The notes beneath the pieces were generated by a model, which searched no databases, was not told where the DNA came from, and was given only the letters and a program-made list of their open reading frames with translations. From NCBI GenBank assembly GCA_012103035.1, contig JAAVLL010000001.1, positions 369,501 through 433,500 of the forward strand: a stretch of DNA of 64,000 bases. Reading direction: 5' to 3'. Positions 54,349 to 63,746 of the stretch are shown one piece after another. The DNA comes from Brucella oryzae (GTDB taxonomy: Bacteria > Pseudomonadota > Alphaproteobacteria > Rhizobiales > Rhizobiaceae). Position 1 is the first letter of the stretch. Every line of letters begins with the position of its first letter. The position numbers were made by a program, and so were the translations under genes.

Positions 54349-54455
54349 TGCGCTTCCGGTGCTCATGTATCTTTGTTTGGTACATAGTCTAATCCGAAAA
54401 GTCTGCAACTTTTCGGGACTATGCACGGAAGTACATTCCGCTCCGGTTCTCAAAA
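54349..54455. repeat. Mosaic repeat interrupted by a second palindromic element
   Basis: The outer element (GCTTCCGGTGCTCATGTA near 54352-54369, then GTACATTCCGCTCCGGTTCT at 54431-54450) matches 61141-61193, where the two halves are almost adjacent. Here 60 bases intervene and contain CATAGTC (54383-54389) paired with GACTATG (54417-54423) around CCGAAAAG/CTTTTCGG, the same core as in the atpG-atpD gap. Confidence 0.7.
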
Positions 54456-54515
54456 CCCACCATTTTCGACACGCCACACCCGGAATCTCATCCAGTCATG
54501 GCGCTCGGCATCCTC

Positions 54516-54547
54516 AAAACGCGCTCCTTCGGGCGCGTTTTTGTTTT
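54516..54547. terminator. Terminator between pyk and the TPR gene
   Basis: AAAACGCGC-tccttcg-GGCGCGTTTTT followed by TGTTTT. It can serve pyk and, with A residues on its left side, partly the convergent TPR gene. Confidence 0.8.
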
Positions 54548-54618
54548 GAATAATGATGATGTGAGGGAGCAGCAGTTTCGAAGCGGCTTCAGCGGCTCCA
54601 CGTTTGCTGGAACAGGTT

Positions 54619-55270
54619 CTAAGTCCGCGTGTCCGTCAGTTCGTCGGCCAGATCGTTGAAGTTCTTCTGTGCGTCGCGCATCATCGGGTAGACGATGAGA
54701 GCCTGCTCATAGGCTTTCAGCGCCTGTTCCTTGAGGCCGCGCAGGCGCAAGATGGCCGCCATGCCGGTCAGCGCGCCATAATGGCGTGGTTCCAGCTCAG
54801 CGTACGATTGATGTCATACATGGCGTGGGCATAGTCTTTTGCAGGAAATAGACCGTCGCGCGGCGGTTCCAGGCTTCCGCATATTCCGGGTCGAGCGCGA
54901 TGGCCTCATTCAGGAAGTCGATTGCCGAAGGATAGCGTCGCTCGAGCATGGCGGCATTGGCCCATTGCATTAGCAGATCGATCGTTGCGCTGCCAGACTG
55001 TGACCACAGCGTATTGATCTGTGAGGCGATGCGTCGCGCCTTGGCTTCGTCCGTCGTACGGCGCAGGTCGGCAAAAGCTTGTCGAGCCGCTCTTCAGGCG
55101 TCTGGACTGCAGTTGGTGCGGGCTTTTCGGGGCAGGTTTCTGTTCGCTGTCGGGGCCGGTCTGAACGGGTGTCAGAGGTGCGGTAAGGGTACTTTCCCAA
55201 GCACTGCTTCGGCATAGGCCGATGGTATTGAGATACCAAGCGACGCGAGCAGAGAAAAGAAATCAGACAT
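54619..55270 (-). CDS. TPR-repeat protein with signal peptide, about four frameshifts
   Basis: This exported protein of about 216 residues is reconstructed across breaks near 55130, 55080, 54840 and 54780. The N-terminus MSDFFSLLASLGISIPSAYA looks like a cleavable signal. After a Pro-rich linker come TPR helices: AKARRIASQINTLWSQSGSA, AIDFLNEAIALDPEYAEAWN, AMYDINRTLELEPRHYGALT and ALKAYEQALIVYPMMRDAQK. The end is FNDLADELTDTRT. TPR proteins mediate protein contacts; no partner is suggested by the neighbours. The many breaks hide it from simple gene finding. Confidence 0.78.
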
Positions 55271-55341
55271 GCAAAACGTTCCGCATGCGCATAGATTTTA
55301 CCATGCACAGCGAAACGTCAAATGCAAAATCAGAAATAAGA

Positions 55342-55467
55342 TTAGCCCTGACGAGCCTTGTAGCGCGGAGCGGTCTTATTGATGATGTAAACGCGGCCCT
55401 TGCGGCGGACCAGCTGGCAGTCACGATGACGGCCCTTGAGCGCTTTAAGCGAGTTCTTGATCTTCAT
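55342..55467 (-). CDS. rpmJ: 50S ribosomal protein L36 (zinc-free form)
   Basis: A 41-residue basic ribosomal protein: [20 protein letters not shown], then [20 protein letters not shown]. Only one Cys remains (HRDC), so it is the zinc-independent form of L36, longer than the 37-38-residue zinc form. In many bacteria the two forms are exchanged under zinc limitation, but rhizobia commonly have only this one. It stands alone, 70 bp from the TPR gene start. Confidence 0.94.
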
Positions 55468-55626
55468 GTCAATCACCGGTCTTGTTGGCCCGTTGACGTG
55501 CAGATGCCGCGGGCTTCATAAAACAGGCGCCCGAGGCGCCAATTGATTACAGGCACTGTTAGATGCCCGAAGGGTTGGCCGAAATACACAAGGTTTCGGG
55601 CAAATGTCAACTCCTGAGCCGCAGAT

Positions 55627-56786
55627 TCAGGGTACTGGAGCTGAAATTCTTGGCAGGTGGCAAAGATTCATCGGGAATCGACGGGATTCCCGATGAACAT
55701 TATTTCCCGCGGGGTGAATGCGCGTCACATGGCCCATTTTGCGGCCCGGACGTGCTTCCTTTTACCGTAAAGATGCAGCACGGCATCCTTTTCGGAGAGA
55801 ATCGCTGGCACCTTCTCGACATCGTCACCGATCAGGTTTTCCATCACGCAATCCGAATGCCGGTCAGTGTTGCCCAGAGGCAAGCCGGCGACGGCGCGGA
55901 TATGCTGTTCAAACTGCGAAATGGCGCAGGCCGCTTCCGTCCAATGGCCAGAATTGTGCACACGCGGGGCAAATTCATTTGCCAGAAGCGTGCCATCCTT
56001 CAGGACGAAGAATTCAAGCCCCAAGACGCCAACATAATCAAGCGCGTTCAGAAGCTTTGTGACAGCCTTGCGGGCTTCTTCCGCCGTGCTGTCGGAAATG
56101 GCGGCGGGGACAGTCGACGTTGCAAGAATGCCGTTCCTGTGCACGTTTTCGGCAATGTCGAAGATCGCGATGTTGCCGTTGCGGTCACGCGCTGCGATCA
56201 CCGAGACTTCGCGCTCGAAATCGACAAAGCCTTCGAGGATTGCAGGCGCGCGATTGATCGCGAGAAGCGCCTTGTGGGCTTCCGTCTCGTCGAGCGATGT
56301 CAGCCGGACCTGTCCCTTGCCGTCATATCCAAGACGCCTCGTCTTGAGGATGCCGCGCTCGCCAAGGGCACCCAGGGCCGCGATGAGGGTTTCTTCATCG
56401 TCTACAAGACGCCAGGGTGCCGTTTCGATGTCACTGGAGTTGAGAAACTGCTTTTCCGTAAAGCGATCCTGTGAGACTTCGAGTGCGGCAGGCGGCGGAA
56501 AGACCAGAGCCTTTTCGGCAAGCCTGTCGGCGGCGCTGACTGGCACGTTCTCGAATTCGTAGGTAATGACATCGGACGCCGCCGCGAGTTCCTCGAGCGC
56601 TTTCGGATCGTCATAGGCAGCGATGATCTGGCGATTGGCAACCTGCGCTGCCGGGCAATCGGCCTGCGGTTCCAGGATCACGGTTTCAAAGCCCAGACGT
56701 GCTGCGGCCATGGCAAGCATTCTGCCGAGCTGGCCTCCACCGATGATGCCGATAGTTGCACCGGGTTTCAGTACAGAATTTTTCAT
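55627..56786 (-). CDS. purK: 5-(carboxyamino)imidazole ribonucleotide synthase PurK, one frameshift near the C-terminus
   Basis: This ATP-grasp enzyme of purine synthesis carboxylates AIR to N5-CAIR; about 360-386 residues. The N-terminal Gly-rich motif is [20 protein letters not shown]. The ATP-grasp core has [16 protein letters not shown] and [20 protein letters not shown], and [20 protein letters not shown] holds the metal ligands. The family ending GRKMGHVT appears only after a frame change near 55745; that frame reaches TGA at 55627, through a perfect 13-bp hairpin, so the true end may be earlier. It lies just after purE in one operon. Confidence 0.92.
55667..55697. terminator. Strong hairpin at the 3' end of purK
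   Basis: TTCATCGGGAATC (55667-55679) pairs perfectly with GATTCCCGATGAA (55685-55697), loop GACGG. No clear T tract on either strand. Possible transcript end or a short repeat. Confidence 0.5.
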
Positions 56787-56787
56787 A

Positions 56788-57281
56788 TCAGGCCTCGTTC
56801 GAAGGGCGCTCTGCCACGCTTTCCGTCTGGGCGGTGCGCCACTCGTCGAGGCGGGCGGCAAGCGCTTCGTCATAAAGCGCCAGAACGGCTGCGGCGAGAA
56901 GGGCGGCATTGACCGCACCTGCACGTCCGATGGCGAGCGTGCCGACGGGAATGCCGGCTGGCATCTGCACGATGGAGAGAAGCGAATCCTGACCCGAAAG
57001 CGCCTTGACTGGACCGGGACGCCGAAGACGGGCAGCGGCGTCATGGCTGCGGCCATGCCCGGCAGGTGAGCTGCGCCGCCCGCACCCGCGATGACGACCT
57101 TGAACCCTTCTGCCTTGGCGCCTTTGGCAAAGGCAACGAGGCGATCAGGCGTGCGATGCGCAGAAACGATCCGGGCATCGAAGGAAATGCCGAGTGCTTC
57201 CAGTGTGTCTGCAGCATGGCGCATGGTTTCCCAGTCGGACTGGCTTCCCATGATGACGGCGACATCGGCAGTAACGCTCAT
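56788..57281 (-). CDS. purE: N5-carboxyaminoimidazole ribonucleotide mutase PurE, one frameshift
   Basis: This enzyme converts N5-CAIR to CAIR, the step after PurK; about 164 residues. The signature [20 protein letters not shown] and [20 protein letters not shown] are class I PurE motifs, and [20 protein letters not shown] is the nucleotide site. The frame changes near 57005, in [20 protein letters not shown]. The stop (56788-56790) is directly followed by the purK start at 56786. Uncorrected, the two genes appear fused into one 545-residue frame, which is an artefact. Confidence 0.94.
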
Positions 57282-57378
57282 TGATCTTCCTGCTCCGCTT
57301 CTTTCGTGCATGTTTAGGGTGATATTAAAATGATAAAGCCGGGCGAACCCCGGCTCCGTCATGGATCACTATGGACAT

Positions 57379-57580
57379 TCAGGCGATGATGTCGGGGATC
57401 ACCCGATCTTCCATCTCCTGCAGCTTGTCCTGATTGCGAGTTTTTCTTTTTCATGCGCTGGACGCGCAATTGGTCGCAGCCAACCGCTATCATGGCGTTT
57501 ATGGCAGCATCGAAATCCGCGTGTTCCTGTTTCAGTCGTGCGACGGCCAATCTGATTTCGGCCTGTTCCTGATCGGACAT
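57379..57580 (-). CDS. DUF465 (YdcH-family) small protein, one frameshift
   Basis: A small helical protein of about 67 residues. From ATG 57580: MSDQEQAEIRLAVARLKQEH, ADFDAAINAMIAVGCDQLRV, QRMKKK. After one missing base in the Lys codons near 57443 it continues KLAIRDKLQEMEDRVIPDII and stops at 57379. This is the YdcH (DUF465) hairpin of two helices. The function of the family is unknown. It lies 98 bp downstream-side of purE on the same strand, and a second DUF465 gene lies 345 bp away on the other strand. Confidence 0.82.
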
Positions 57581-57924
57581 GCGGTGCCCCGTTCTGTTGA
57601 ATAGTTTTACGGGCCGCGCCGAACCATAAAAGGTGCGGCATCAGCCCGTTTCCGGCGAAGCCCTTATCACATTTTTCGCGTCAGGAAAATGCTACCACGA
57701 CAAAATCGACTTTGCACCAAACTCATGCCAAACTGTCATGGTTCTGTCATGGATGGCGGCTGTCGAAGGCGACAAATAATACGGCATTCTTGGCAGCCGG
57801 GACTGCGTGTTTGGCCCGGAATACAGGAGGTGTGCCGGGCGTTCATGCAGGTTGAATGGCGGGATAGCGGGCAAACGAGGTTCGCGCTGTTCCGTAAATC
57901 AGGAAATCAACCAAAGGAGATCTG
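57581..57924. other. Intergenic region between the two DUF465 genes
   Basis: A divergent promoter region of about 345 bp. No gene is supported. AGGAGGT at 57825 has no credible open frame after it. No repeat recognised. Confidence 0.4.
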
Positions 57925-58083
57925 ATGATGGCTATCGAGTCCCATCTTGCCACGCTTGAAAAGAAGCACGGCGCTCTGGAACAGGAAATTTCCGAAGCTA
58001 TAGCGTCACCGGCAATGGACGACCTGCACGTTGCATCTCTCAAGCGCAAGAAGCTTATGCTTAAGGACCAGATCGAAAACTGA
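57925..58083 (+). CDS. DUF465 (YdcH-family) small protein, second copy
   Basis: A 52-residue protein, intact: MMAIESHLATLEKKHGALEQ, EISEAIASPAMDDLHVASLK, RKKLMLKDQIEN. The C-terminal LKRKKLMLKDQI is the DUF465 signature. AAAGGAGA precedes the ATG. It is divergent from the other DUF465 gene. Such proteins are abundant in alphaproteobacteria, but their role is not known. Confidence 0.9.
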   Translation: MMAIESHLATLEKKHGALEQEISEAIASPAMDDLHVASLKRKKLMLKDQIEN

Positions 58084-58339
58084 GATCCCAGGTAACACGT
58101 CACTAACAGGAAGCCGCGCATCCATCGCGGTCCGATAAGGCGTATCAAGCCAAAGACATCGGCTGTTGAAAGGCTCTCGCGAGCCTGAATAGCCTTGTGG
58201 TGGATACGGAATGTCGCGCCAACGGCACGGCTCTTTCGTGTCATGGTTATGACGCCGGATTGCAGTATTGGCGGCTGTGCCACAGCCGCCGAACGCATTG
58301 ATTCAACTATTTAATTAGCTCTATTTACTGGCGTGATTT
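58084..58339. other. Intergenic region with a 21-bp palindrome
   Basis: GGCGGCTGTG-c-CACAGCCGCC at 58270-58290 is a perfect palindrome (8-bp stem with 5-base loop in RNA), 50 bases beyond the end of the convergent MFS gene. It probably acts as a two-way terminator. GGCTCTCGCGAGCC near 58170 is a second palindrome. No gene is seen. Confidence 0.5.
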
Positions 58340-59585
58340 TCAGCGTCCTTCATCCTTCCGTTTCAGCTTTGGATCAAGGTTCAGTGCTTCCGGTGTTGCG
58401 CCGCGTTCGGAAGGCATGCTCTTGAACTGGTCCTTGTCTTCCTTGGGAACGGATGCGCGCTTGCGGGAACGGAACAGCGCATAGCCCGTGATGGAAATAT
58501 GCGCGAGCATGGTGATGGCGAAGAGACCGGATGGCCAGAAAATATCCATGGCCGCAGCCGCCAGTAGAGGTCCGAGCATCGTGCCGAAGCCGTAAAGCAG
58601 CAAAAGCCCACTCGATACTTTCACAAAGCTTTCCGATGTTGCGTGATCGTTGGCATGGGCGACGGCAACGGATAGAGCGCATAGGCGAGCGCCCATAGCA
58701 GCCCGTCATTGTAATGATGACGGGACCGCTGGATGGCGCGACGAGAAAGGCAACGAAGCCGACCAGTGCCGCCAATGCGGCAACGCTTGCCAACACAAAA
58801 CGTCGGTCAACCAGATCGGAAATGCGCCCGATCGGAATCTGCATCAAGGCGCCGGCTGCGATGGTGACACTGACCATCAAGGCGATTTCGGTGGTCGAAA
58901 TGCCGGATTTCGCGCCGAAGACGGCTCCGAGAGTACCCCAGGCGCCATTGGCAATGCCAATCAGGATGCAACCCACGAAAGCTGCAGGTGAGTTGTTGTA
59001 AAGCGCCTTGAGATCGAGTTGTACTTCCGTCAGCGGTTTGGGGCTGACGGCTGTGGAAATCGCGGTCGGAATGAGAGCCAGGCAGAAGAAGATGCCACTT
59101 ATCATGAACAGGTGATCGGAGCGTACATCTCCCGCGGCAACCAGCATCTGGCCGGACATAGTCGCTCCGTAGTTGACCATCATGTACATGCCGAAAATCT
59201 TGCCGCGCGATTCGTTGGTCGCACGCTCATTCAGCCAGCTTTCGATGACCATGAAGGCACCGGCCATGGAAAAGCCGGTGAAGGCGCGCAGCAATACCCA
59301 GATCGTTGCATCCACGAAAATGCCGGTCAGAAGAGCGATGATCGCCGCCGACGCCGCAAAACAGCCAAATGCCCGCACATGGCCGACGCGCCGCACAAGG
59401 CGCGGCGCAAGCAGACAGCCGGCGACAAAACCGCCTGCCCAGGTCGTGCCGAGCATGCCGAGTGATGTGACCGAAAAACCTTCCGCGCCACCGCGCAACG
59501 GCAGTAGAAGGCCATGAAGTCCCGAAGCGATGAGGAGGAACGCTGTGCCGCAGAGGAGGGCCAGAACCTGAATGTAAATGCGCAA
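58340..59585 (-). CDS. MFS transporter (YcaD-like), about two frameshifts
   Basis: This twelve-segment major-facilitator permease has about 414 residues. It has the inter-segment motif RLVRRVGHVRAFGCFAAS, ESWLNERATNESRGKIFGMY between segments 4 and 5, and IPIGRISDLVDRRFVLASVA, characteristic of the YcaD/CsbX-like group. Frame changes near 58690-58705 join GPVIITMTG to ALAYALYPLAVAHANDHATS. The C-terminal tail is charged and cytoplasmic (KLKRKDEGR). The substrate is unknown. It stands alone. Confidence 0.85.
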
Positions 59586-59729
59586 AATTCTATTCCCGAA
59601 GTCTGAAGCCGGATTTCAGTGTTGAGGCCGATGAGTGATCGTTGAGATCAAGAATGTTTCGAAAGGTCCCGCCCGGAAATGGTTCCGGCTGTTTTGCTCC
59701 GGCATCCATTTCCGTTGACGATCTCATTC

Positions 59730-59921
59730 CTATCGAAACAATGCTTCTGCCGCAGCGCGGCTATCGCCTTTCTTGAGGCGCTCTGTCTTCAATCGCTCTA
59801 TTTCGGATTGCAGCAGGGCTATGCGCTGGTCGATCTCGATGACCGAAAGCAGCGATAGCTCCTCTTCGCTTAGTGCCACGCTGTTGTGGGGCTTTACTAC
59901 ATCCTCATCGAAACCGCTCAT
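59730..59921 (-). CDS. DUF1192 protein
   Basis: A 63-residue acidic protein, intact: after MSGFDEDVVKPHNSVALSEE it forms a short coiled coil (EIDQRIALLQSEIERLKTER). This is the DUF1192 family of alphaproteobacteria, function unknown. It is divergent from the quinone oxidoreductase gene, which may share its promoter region (59922-60088). Confidence 0.85.
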   Translation of the reverse strand: MSGFDEDVVKPHNSVALSEEELSLLSVIEIDQRIALLQSEIERLKTERLKKGDSRAAAEALFR

Positions 59922-60088
59922 AGCCGTCCTCCGTGGTCAATGATGGCTCAGAAAAGATTTAACACCTTGAATCGTCGCATATATATTTGGGAAAATCGAT
60001 GACGATTTCCTAACGTGACGTCTTGCATCCGCCATGCGGCATTTCTGCGACGGTGCGTAGGGTAAGAAATCTGAATGGAGTTTTGAAG

Positions 60089-61091
60089 ATGATGGCCGAC
60101 TTGCCTTCCCAGATGACCGCTATCGAAGTTTCTGAACCGGGCGGCGCCCATATGCTTCGACCTGTTCAACGCTCGATGCCTGAACCCAAGGAAGGTGAAA
60201 TTCTGGTGCGAGTACGCGCCGCCGGGGTCAACCGGCCAGATGTCTTGCAGCGGCAGGGTCACTATGCGCCGCCGCCCGGCGCGTCGGATATTCCGGGTCT
60301 GGAGATTGCCGGTGACATTGTTGTCGTCGGCAGCGGTGTCAAACGGTTCAAGATCGGCGATCAGGTGGTCGCACTGCTGGCCGGTGGCGGCTATGCCGAA
60401 TATGCCGTCGTGCATGAGACCAACGCGCTGCCTTTGCCTTCGGGCTATGGCTACATTGAAGCGGCAGCGATCCCGGAAACTTTTTCACTGTCTGGCACAA
60501 TGTGTTCGAGCGTGGCGGGCTGAAGAAGGGCGAGATTTTTCTGGTTCACGGCGGCTCGTCCGGTATTGGCACGACAGCTATCCAGCTTGCAAAGGCATTC
60601 GGCGCGACCGTCATTGCAACTGCGGGCTCGAACGAAAATGCGAAGCCTGCCTGAAACTTGGAGCAGATCACGCCGTCAATTACGGGCAAGAGGATTTTGT
60701 CGAGGTCGTCAAGGAAGTGACCAAGGGCAAAGGCGCCAATGTGATTCTCGATATGGTCGGTGGTGATTATGTCGACCGCAATTACAAAGCTGCAGCGGAA
60801 GATGGCCGCATCGTGCAGATCGCTTTTCTCAACGGTGCGAAGGCTACAGCCAATTTCGCAATATTGATGACCAAGCGTCTGACCCATACCGGCTCTACGC
60901 TGCGTCCGCGACCGATTGACTTCAAGGCTGGCATCGCGCGGGAACTGGAGGCGAAGGTGTGGCCGCTTCTTGCACAGCGTCGCGTTGCGCCGGTGATGGA
61001 CATGATCTTTTCGCTGAAAGATGCCTGGCGCGCGCATGAACGCATGGAGGAGGGAAGGCATATTGGCAAGATCGTACTCGATATTGCTTAA
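60089..61091 (+). CDS. NAD(P)H:quinone oxidoreductase (zeta-crystallin-like MDR), two frameshifts
   Basis: A medium-chain dehydrogenase/reductase of about 333 residues without structural zinc. GroES-like domain: [37 protein letters not shown]. Rossmann motif: [20 protein letters not shown] (NADPH-binding), later [16 protein letters not shown]. Frame changes occur near 60485 and 60648. This is the PIG3-like quinone oxidoreductase group, which reduces quinones by one-electron transfer. Start ATG 60089 follows TGGAG. A mosaic repeat lies downstream, before trcR. Confidence 0.88.
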
Positions 61092-61139
61092 CACTACCGT
61101 CGCATTCTTCGTGATGCCGGGCTGCAAAGAGCAATTGTC

Positions 61140-61193
61140 TGCGTTCCGGTGCTCATGTACCCAAAAGTACATTGCGCTCCGGTACTCGAAAAT
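61140..61193. repeat. Mosaic palindromic repeat, uninterrupted copy
   Basis: GCGTTCCGGTGCTCATGTAC (61141-61160), a 7-base gap, then GTACATTGCGCTCCGGTACT (61168-61187). The two halves form an inverted repeat (ATGTAC/GTACAT, CCGGTGCTC/GCTCCGG). Same element as at 54349-54455 but without the insertion. Confidence 0.7.
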
Positions 61194-61357
61194 CACTCTT
61201 TTCGCCACGGCCTGACGAATTTGCATCTGTAGTGCTAAGGTTCAGACCCATTCTTGCCCTCGCGACAAAAAACGATATATAGGCCGTGATTTCCGGAAAT
61301 TGTGGTTTTGCCCACGTCCCGCGCCACCGGAGCGGACGAACAGAAGGATTATATCTA

Positions 61358-62046
61358 ATGGCCACCCAGCTTCTTATGCCGAAGGCAACGGCCGTTTGGC
61401 TTGTCGATAATACGGCACTGTCTTTTGACCAGATTGCCGCTTTCTGCAAGCTGCATCCGCTGGAAGTGAAGGCTATTGCCGACGGTGAAGCCTCTCAGGG
61501 CATCAAGGGTCTGGACCCGGTCATTACGGGTCAGATTTCGCGCGAAGAGATCGCGAAGGGTGAAAAGGACCCGTATTATCGCCTGAAGCTTTCCGAGCCG
61601 AAGGTTCGTGTTCCGGAAGCCAAGCGCAAGGGCCGCGTTACACGCCGCTTTCCAAGCGGCAGGATCGCCCGAATGCGATTCTCTGGCTGGTGCGTAATCA
61701 TCCGGAACTGAAGGATGCGCAGATTTCCCGCCTGATCGGTACGACCAAGTCGACCATCGAGCAGATCCGCAACCGCACGCACTGGAACTCGGCAAATCTG
61801 ACGGCGATGGACCCTGTTACACTCGGCCTTTGCTCGCAGATCGATCTCGACATCGAAGTCGAACGCGCCTCGCGCAACCGTCCGGCAGCGCCGGAATCGG
61901 ATAGCACGTTGCTGCCAGCTTCCGCGACCGAGAATTTCGACTATCGTGATGAGCAGCCTGCCGAGGAAGAACTCGACGCGGACAAGGTTTTCGCCAAACT
62001 CTCTTCGCTCAAGAGCTCAACCCCGGACGAAGACGAAGAAGAATAG
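61358..62046 (+). CDS. trcR: DUF1013 regulator (TrcR-like), one frameshift
   Basis: This cytoplasmic regulatory protein of about 229 residues is conserved in alphaproteobacteria. MPKATAVWLVDNTALSFDQI, AAFCKLHPLEVKAIADGEAS and GLDPVITGQISREEI open the DUF1013 domain. A helix-turn-helix-like segment LRNHPELKDAQISRLIGTTK, read in the corrected frame, follows. The acidic tail ends TPDEDEEE. The frame changes near 61655. DUF1013 proteins have been described as cell-cycle transcriptional regulators (TrcR); I take the name from memory. A terminator follows. Confidence 0.85.
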
Positions 62047-62076
62047 TCGGGACGAGAAATCACTTTACCGAAATGC

Positions 62077-62107
62077 AAAAAGCCCAGCTGATCAAGCTGG
62101 GCTTTTG
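62077..62107. terminator. Bidirectional terminator between trcR and the oxidoreductase gene
   Basis: AAAAAGCCCAGCT-gatca-AGCTGGGCTTTT: a stem with A tract on the left and T tract on the right, so usable from both sides. Confidence 0.85.
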
Positions 62108-62124
62108 TTGGCTCAACTGCTTTC

Positions 62125-62688
62125 TCACTTGCGGGAACGGGCGTCGTGGCAATCCAGTCTTTCAGGACACCCACATAACGGCCGGCCGCATGCTCAAGCG
62201 CTTCGGTTGAAAGCTTGTCGGCGGCGTAGAGCACAAACGGGTTCGCCCAGCCCAATCCGCAGCGGTTCGCTGTTGCCCGTAGCGGCGCGAACAGATCGAT
62301 CATCGGAAACATATTGCGCCCGCCTTCGCGATAGGCTTCAGGAACATTTCCGCTGTCGCAGCAATCATGAGTGGTGTGCCTTCGAGTTTGTGCCCCTCTT
62401 GCTCATAAGCAACGTAGAACATGCGCGTCAGCACGGCGTCCTGCCATGCCTTCAGAAGCGGGGTGTGGAATACCACTGGACCGGAAACTGCAGGACGATG
62501 CGATCCGCAGACAGAAGACGCTTCGCTTCATGCTCGCCATCCCGGAAAAAATCAATTCCTTTGGGGTGGGCGGCCTGCATGTCGACGATTTCCACGCCGG
62601 GCAATTGTGCAGCCGCTGCAGCAAGTGCGGCATTGGCGTGGGATTTGGCCAGATCAGGGTGGAAAAGTAAAATCAGGGTCTTGGTCAT
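62125..62688 (-). CDS. NAD(P)H dehydrogenase/quinone reductase (flavodoxin fold), two frameshifts
   Basis: A flavodoxin-like oxidoreductase of about 188 residues (MdaB/KefF/NQO family). From ATG 62688: MTKTLILLFHPDLAKSHANA, then VDMQAAHPKGIDFFRDGEHE and ADRIVLQFPVQWYSTP, the FMN-site and quinone-reductase motif. After a change near 62460 come LLKAWQDAVLTRMFYVAYEQ and TPLMIAATAG, and after another near 62345 NMFPMIDLFAPLRATANRCG. The end is uncertain: a stop at 62125 fits the position of the terminator, but needs another frame change. It is divergent from the LysR gene, its likely regulator. Confidence 0.82.
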
Positions 62689-62724
62689 TGCCGTCTCCTT
62701 CGGGTTGAAAGGATGATGCGGCTC

Positions 62725-62737
62725 ATAATGAAATTAT
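62725..62737. promoter_or_regulatory. Dyad in the divergent LysR promoter region
   Basis: ATAAT-gaa-ATTAT, inside the 85-bp gap between the oxidoreductase and lysR genes, which is A/T-rich. LysR proteins bind T-N11-A dyads in such gaps; this is the best candidate. Confidence 0.35.
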
Positions 62738-62773
62738 TCCAATTTATTATCGGTATAGTCTATTATTGATTTA

Positions 62774-63694
62774 ATGAATTTACGTTCCCTTGATCTCAAT
62801 CTTCTGGTCATACTGGATGCTCTTCTGGATGAAGCGCATGTGAGCAGGGCTGCGGATCGGCTCAATTTGACCCAGCCCGCTGTATCGAATGCTCTGCAGC
62901 GCTGCCGTGCCTTGTTCAACGATCAGCTTCTAGAGCGCGGACGCGGGACGATGCGGCGCACACCGAAAGCGGAAACTTTGCGGGCTCCCTTGAAAACTCT
63001 GCTGGCAGGGGTGGTCGATCTGGTCAATCCGCCCGAACTGCCCCTTGCATCGCTGCGACAGACGGTACGCATCTGCATGGCGGATTATCCGGCTATCTTT
63101 GTCATAAAACCTCTATTGAAGGCGCTTGCCCACACCGCGCCGGGGATCAACATCATCGTCCAACCCTGGATGGGGGCGGTCGCAGCGCGCGAAGCACTGG
63201 TGACAGGCGAAAGCGATCTTGCTCTTTCTGTCTTCCCTGAAACCGACGACGAGCTTCAGCGAAAACTGTTACTGGAGGAAAACTACATTATCGCCATGCG
63301 GCGGGATCATCCGGCAGCAAAGGCATTTTCACTGGAGAGCTGGCTCGATTATCCGCATGTTCTTGTTTCGGGACGCGGTGATAACAGCAGCCCTGTCGAC
63401 GGTGCTCTGGCGGAACGGGGATTGAGCCGCCGGGTGGGTGTGGTTGTACCGAACTTCGGCATGGTGCCCGAATTGCTGGTCAGTACCGATATGATCGCCA
63501 TGCTGCCATCGCACTGTATGTCCGAGGATATGTCTGCTCTGGTCGCTTTCACGCCTCCGGTCCCTATTGCGGGTTTTTCCTTGCACATCGCTTGGCACAG
63601 GCGGCGTCAGGAAGATCAAGGCTTGCAATATGTCATAAGTCAGCTGGTCGCTATCATGGCTGAAAAGGAGAACCGGCCCGACATGCCTGTGTGA
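62774..63694 (+). CDS. LysR-family transcriptional regulator
   Basis: This DNA-binding regulator has 306 residues and is intact. The N-terminal helix-turn-helix (LRSLDLNLLVILDALLDEAH, then VSRAADRLNLTQPAVSNALQ) is of the NodD/NahR branch. The periplasmic-binding-like effector domain starts near residue 95 (TVRICMADYPAIFVIKPLLK). The divergent flavodoxin-fold oxidoreductase, 85 bp away, is the expected target, with a quinone or aromatic compound as the probable inducer (inference). Confidence 0.93.
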   Translation: MNLRSLDLNLLVILDALLDEAHVSRAADRLNLTQPAVSNALQRCRALFNDQLLERGRGTMRRTPKAETLRAPLKTLLAGVVDLVNPPELPLASLRQTVRICMADYPAIFVIKPLLKALAHTAPGINIIVQPWMGAVAAREALVTGESDLALSVFPETDDELQRKLLLEENYIIAMRRDHPAAKAFSLESWLDYPHVLVSGRGDNSSPVDGALAERGLSRRVGVVVPNFGMVPELLVSTDMIAMLPSHCMSEDMSALVAFTPPVPIAGFSLHIAWHRRRQEDQGLQYVISQLVAIMAEKENRPDMPV

Positions 63695-63746
63695 ACAGAT
63701 TGCCGGACCGGCTCAAGCGGCCATCTTGGGAGTATTGTCGGAGCAG

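Noticed and set aside
55725..57362. An apparent PurE-PurK fusion
   Set aside because: A frame change inside purE near 57005 joins the frames. The corrected purE has its own stop at 56788-56790, just before the purK ATG.
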